A stretch of 64,000 bases of DNA from Myrica gale (lineage: Eukaryota > Streptophyta > Magnoliopsida > Fagales > Myricaceae). The position numbers and the translations under genes are program-made. Shown piece by piece: positions 60,986 through 64,000 of the stretch. The notes beneath the pieces were generated by a model. The model saw nothing but the letters and a program-made list of their open reading frames with translations, did not search any database and was not told where the DNA came from. The stretch lies in the NCBI GenBank assembly GCA_963930655.1, contig OZ005621.1, positions 19,765,001 through 19,829,000 on the forward strand, written 5' to 3'. Every line of letters begins with the position of its first letter. The first letter of the stretch is position 1.

Positions 60986-61864
60986 TTGTCATATAACCAA
61001 AGTCGTGGTGAGGATGTCGGAGGATATGAAGATTCCATGTGAAAGCTAGTACGTATATGCTGCGATAGTAGAGAATGTGTAGAATTAATTGTAGCTAATG
61101 AGTATGTAGTATGGTCATCCCCAACCGTGGTTCACATAACTATTATGGAGAGCAAGACACAATTGACCAACGATGAAATCATTTGATTTCATAGTACATG
61201 TTTCGGGTTTACCAAATCAATCTATGAGCTGTAGCTGTGAATCTTTGCTAAGATTTTCTGCTTATTTGGTTAGTTGTTAAATGTTTTGACCAATAATTCC
61301 AATCCTTTTTTCCTGACTGAAGTAGAATAGAGCTATAATTGGTCATTTTAAGCCAGGGCAGACCCAGAATACTCCTCACCCATTATAAGCTAAGTTTATA
61401 TCCGAAATTAATGGAGGCCCTAGTACCCTCTGTCTCCTTCACCGCTGGTCCTAGTTTCATCTATAACACGAGGCATCTTCATGGTGACACGATTCTTCTA
61501 TCCTTCATATGGCAGAGTATTTGATCCAATGTAATGAATGTACGTTAATTTCATCCAACTTACTAAATACTGACTTCAAATTTCCACGAATTGAACTCTT
61601 CAATCAACTGTTCTAGCACCCCTAATGCTAGCATTCTCACATTGCTTTGATTATAGATAACTAAAATTTGTCCTGTATTTAGTAATTTTGTGTCGGGTAG
61701 TCAGTGGACCAAACTCTCTGCTTCATGCACAGAAAGTAGGGTACTCTGGCTCTGTTTTTTTCTTCCACCACTTCCAGTTTTTGAGGGGCAATAATGTGGA
61801 TACTGTCACCAATCAGGTAAATCATTTATAGAAGAGCCTAACTAAGCCTCAGTTACATGTATCT
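60986..61864. other. 3' flank of the TORTIFOLIA1-like gene
   Basis: Presumably holds the 3' UTR. No further gene, RNA gene or repeat with clear ends was recognised. Confidence 0.5.
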
Positions 61865-61881
61865 GAGTAGTTCTTCCTGTT

Positions 61882-63205
61882 TTTGCTTACTATCGTTGGA
61901 CTGGGCAGTGTATTAACAGATGTAAATCTGCTATTCACTTCAGTCGTAATACTCATCCCGAAGTTGTGCAGGCCCTCTGCAATGATCTTCGCCTACCTGT
62001 TATGAAGAAAGACAGTATCTTGGGATTCCTCTGTTTTTGTGGCGGGCTAAAACTAAGCACTTTGCTGAGTTACATGATCGGGTCAGTTCTAAACTTGCTG
62101 GTTGGAAGTGTAAAACCTTATCCCAGGCAGGCAGGACGACTCTAATTAAATCGGCGGCCATTTCGATGCCTCAATACCATATGCAGTCCTTTCTTCTCCC
62201 GGTGGGATGGTGTTCTAAAGTCGACGAATTGCTCGAGGATTTTTGGTGGGGTTTTTCTCCCAACAAGATCCGTAATTACACCCCCAAGGCTTAGGCATTC
62301 TATCTGTCAACCCAAGCCTTTTGGTGGCTTGGGAATCCGCCGGATGCATGCGTGAGATCAAAGAGGCTTTCATGCAGAAATTGGGCTGGAATCTTTTGCG
62401 GAACCACGAGTCTCTCTGGGGTCAGCTGCTACGATCTAAATATTTTCCATCTTGCTCATTCCTGCATGCTCCTTCCAAGGTCGGCTCCTCTTTGGTTTGG
62501 CAGGGTATCAATAGTTTCATAGAGGAACTTCGCTCGGCAGTTTGTTTTCTCTCTAGAAACGGCTCCTTTATTGTTCTGAAAACCGCCCCCTGGATTCCGA
62601 CACACTCCCCGGCTTCCTTCCAGAATGGCGTCCATCCACCATGCAGCACTGTCACTTGCGTTGGGTGGCCGTCGCTACTCGGATCACCTATCAGCTTGGG
62701 TTTTTCAGAAGCCCTGTTTTGCTACTGCTTGGGTTCCTCCGGAACCGGTTGGATAAAGATCAATGTTGACGTAGCAATACTCCAAACTGGATAGTACTTA
62801 GCCGTCTCTCGTAGGTACTCTTCTCGCTCTCTCTATACTGTGTACATGGAGCTTATTCGGGCTATAGATCTACTTGTTGGCGAAACTTTAGCTGTTGTTC
62901 GTACTGTGGAAGTAGCTCTCTCCAATTGAACTGATTGAAGGTGATTTTCGAATCAGACTCCAAACTTCTCTGTGAGAACGTGTCTAACTCCTCACAACCG
63001 CCTTGTTGGAAGACCGAGGATTTGATCAAGGGGCGGGTCCCTCGACGCTTGAACCAACAGGCCCATTTGCTTGCACAGTGGGCAGCCCACTAAGCTTTCT
63101 GGTTTTATTGATGTTGCTTGTATTACTCTTTTCATTTCGCATTGTGACTCGCTCGTGGTTTAGTTGGTTTTTTAATGCATGAGTTGTTTCGAGAAAAAGA
63201 AGAAA
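61882..63205 (+). mobile_element. 5'-truncated, decayed LINE with 17-bp target duplication
   Basis: Flanked by the exact duplication GAGTAGTTCTTCCTGTT (61865-61881 and 63206-63222). Plus-strand pieces: reverse-transcriptase thumb region (NDLRLPVMKKDS, LAGWKCKTLSQAGRTTLIKS, FWWGFSPNKIRN, 61980-62294), then KLGWNLLRNHESLWGQLLRSKYF (62321 on), and a broken RNase H start (GWIKINVDVA) and end (RQ..LAQWAA-like, about 63040-63090). The zf-RVT region is largely deleted and several frames are broken. A-rich tail at about 63193-63205. Confidence 0.88.
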
Positions 63206-63222
63206 GAGTAGTTCTTCCTGTT

Positions 63223-63593
63223 GCTTTTACAGAACTTCCTCGTGAGCTTCAAACCTATGGGCCAGAAAAGAAAGGGAAGAAAGGGAGGATATAAACCCTT
63301 ATGCTTGCACATCTGTAAAGAAAAATATACAAATATTTAAACAGATAAACAAACATAAGTGTAGCTTCTACAAGTGAAAAATGAAAGGGACACTCACTTC
63401 GAGATCTTTAGAAGGGCAAGAATCCTCAAAGTTTACTAATGGCCAAGAACTTTTAGTTCCAAAAACCCTAATGTATTCACCGGTAATAAATCTTATACAA
63501 GTTCAAGTTTCATCCACATTTGGTGCAGGATCAGCTTCCGGAAGAAGTTGAATTATCATTGCACAATAAATCTGGTGAAGGGCTATATAGATC
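63223..63593. other. 3' flank of the kinase gene
   Basis: Probably the 3' UTR and downstream region of the minus-strand kinase gene. Nothing else recognised. Confidence 0.5.
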
Positions 63594-64000
63594 TCAATCA
63601 TTGGGAGGCTCACTTTTGCTCCTTCCTTTTCCTGGGTTGCTTGTCTGCCCCTCAGGCTCCCTTTCACCTCTCTCTGACTGAGTGCGAGTGGTATCCTTTG
63701 GAACCTCATAAAGTGTTAAACCACTGCCGCCACTTTGAAGGATTGCCTCCTCCAGGTTTTCTTCCTGCGACTGAAAATTCTCAAGGATTTCAACAACCTG
63801 GTTCATAAGAGGCCTCCCTTTTGGGTTTTGGCTAAGGCATTGGTATGCCAAATGGGCCACTTTCATTGCTGCTTTATCCGAGTACTGCCCTTCCAGCCTA
63901 GGGTCTAAGATCCTAAGGAGCTTCTTATTATGGTTCAAGAGTGGGCGGGCCCACTCAACCAAGTTGTGCTCTCGGCTGGGCCTGCTCTTGTCCAATGCTC
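63594..64000 (-). CDS. Receptor-like cytoplasmic kinase class VII (PBS1-like), C-terminal part
   Basis: The 3' end of a Ser/Thr kinase gene running out of the window. It encodes the end of the kinase domain: [17 protein letters not shown], then [38 protein letters not shown] (the invariant Arg of subdomain XI in GRP). A hydrophilic Ser/Glu/Gly-rich tail of about 50 residues ends …SKSEPPND before TGA at 63596-63594. The wording matches RLCK-VII proteins near RIPK/PBL kinases, which are plasma-membrane-associated and act downstream of immune and growth receptors. The N-terminal acylation motif and catalytic core lie outside, so neither activity nor exact paralogue can be judged. Confidence 0.88.
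   Translation of the reverse strand, partial: ALDKSRPSREHNLVEWARPLLNHNKKLLRILDPRLEGQYSDKAAMKVAHLAYQCLSQNPKGRPLMNQVVEILENFQSQEENLEEAILQSGGSGLTLYEVPKDTTRTQSERGEREPEGQTSNPGKGRSKSEPPND

Noticed and set aside
1-64000. CRISPR arrays, bacterial operons, integrons or phage features
   Set aside because: The window is eukaryotic plant DNA with spliced genes; repeats present are transposons and microsatellites without spacer architecture.

Overview
This is nuclear DNA from a flowering plant, most likely a eudicot. Genes are split by AT-rich GT-AG introns. Introns and intergenic space are filled with plant-type transposable elements: LINE-1-like retroposons, a tRNA-type SINE, a TRIM, and hAT, MULE and MITE-like DNA elements. 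The species cannot be named from the window.

Layout. (1) 1-16657, plus strand: 3' 16 exons of UTP21/WDR36, a WD40 protein of the small-subunit processome; its first codons lie left of the window, and its introns hold two MULEs, a SINE and a 5'-truncated LINE. (2) 17500-29171, minus strand, convergent with UTP21: a complete 18-exon oxidosqualene cyclase of 760 codons. Its active-site residues (Asn and Val at the positions of CAS1 His477 and Ile481) predict lanosterol synthase rather than cycloartenol synthase. (3) 31-43 kb: an island of DNA transposons. It includes a 3.7-kb hAT-type element with an exact 8-bp target duplication that carries exons of a CDK-type kinase and of a second gene, and about 300 bp further on a long-TIR MULE-like element carrying a broken AlkB-type dioxygenase gene. 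Two MITEs of the same hAT group, two Tourist-like MITEs and a TRIM lie around them. (4) 44556-50073, plus strand: wreck of a second, cycloartenol-synthase-like cyclase gene, with exon losses, a lost donor site, a frameshift and two retroposon insertions. (5) 48.2-49.3 kb and 52.4-53.3 kb: two related retroposons without reverse transcriptase. (6) 54240-60985, plus strand: complete 7-exon TORTIFOLIA1/SPIRAL2-type microtubule-associated protein gene of 843 codons, with a GC-AG intron and a hAT MITE in an intron. (7) 61882-63205: a decayed LINE with a 17-bp target duplication. (8) 63594-64000, minus strand: 3' end of a receptor-like cytoplasmic kinase gene (class VII).

The four host genes are unrelated housekeeping or metabolic genes: ribosome biogenesis, sterol/triterpene synthesis, microtubule control and signalling. 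The two cyclase loci probably descend from a local cyclase pair, of which only the minus-strand gene remains intact. The most unusual content is the pair of gene-capturing DNA elements in the 33-40 kb island and the CCGG-rich subterminal arrays shared by the hAT-type elements.
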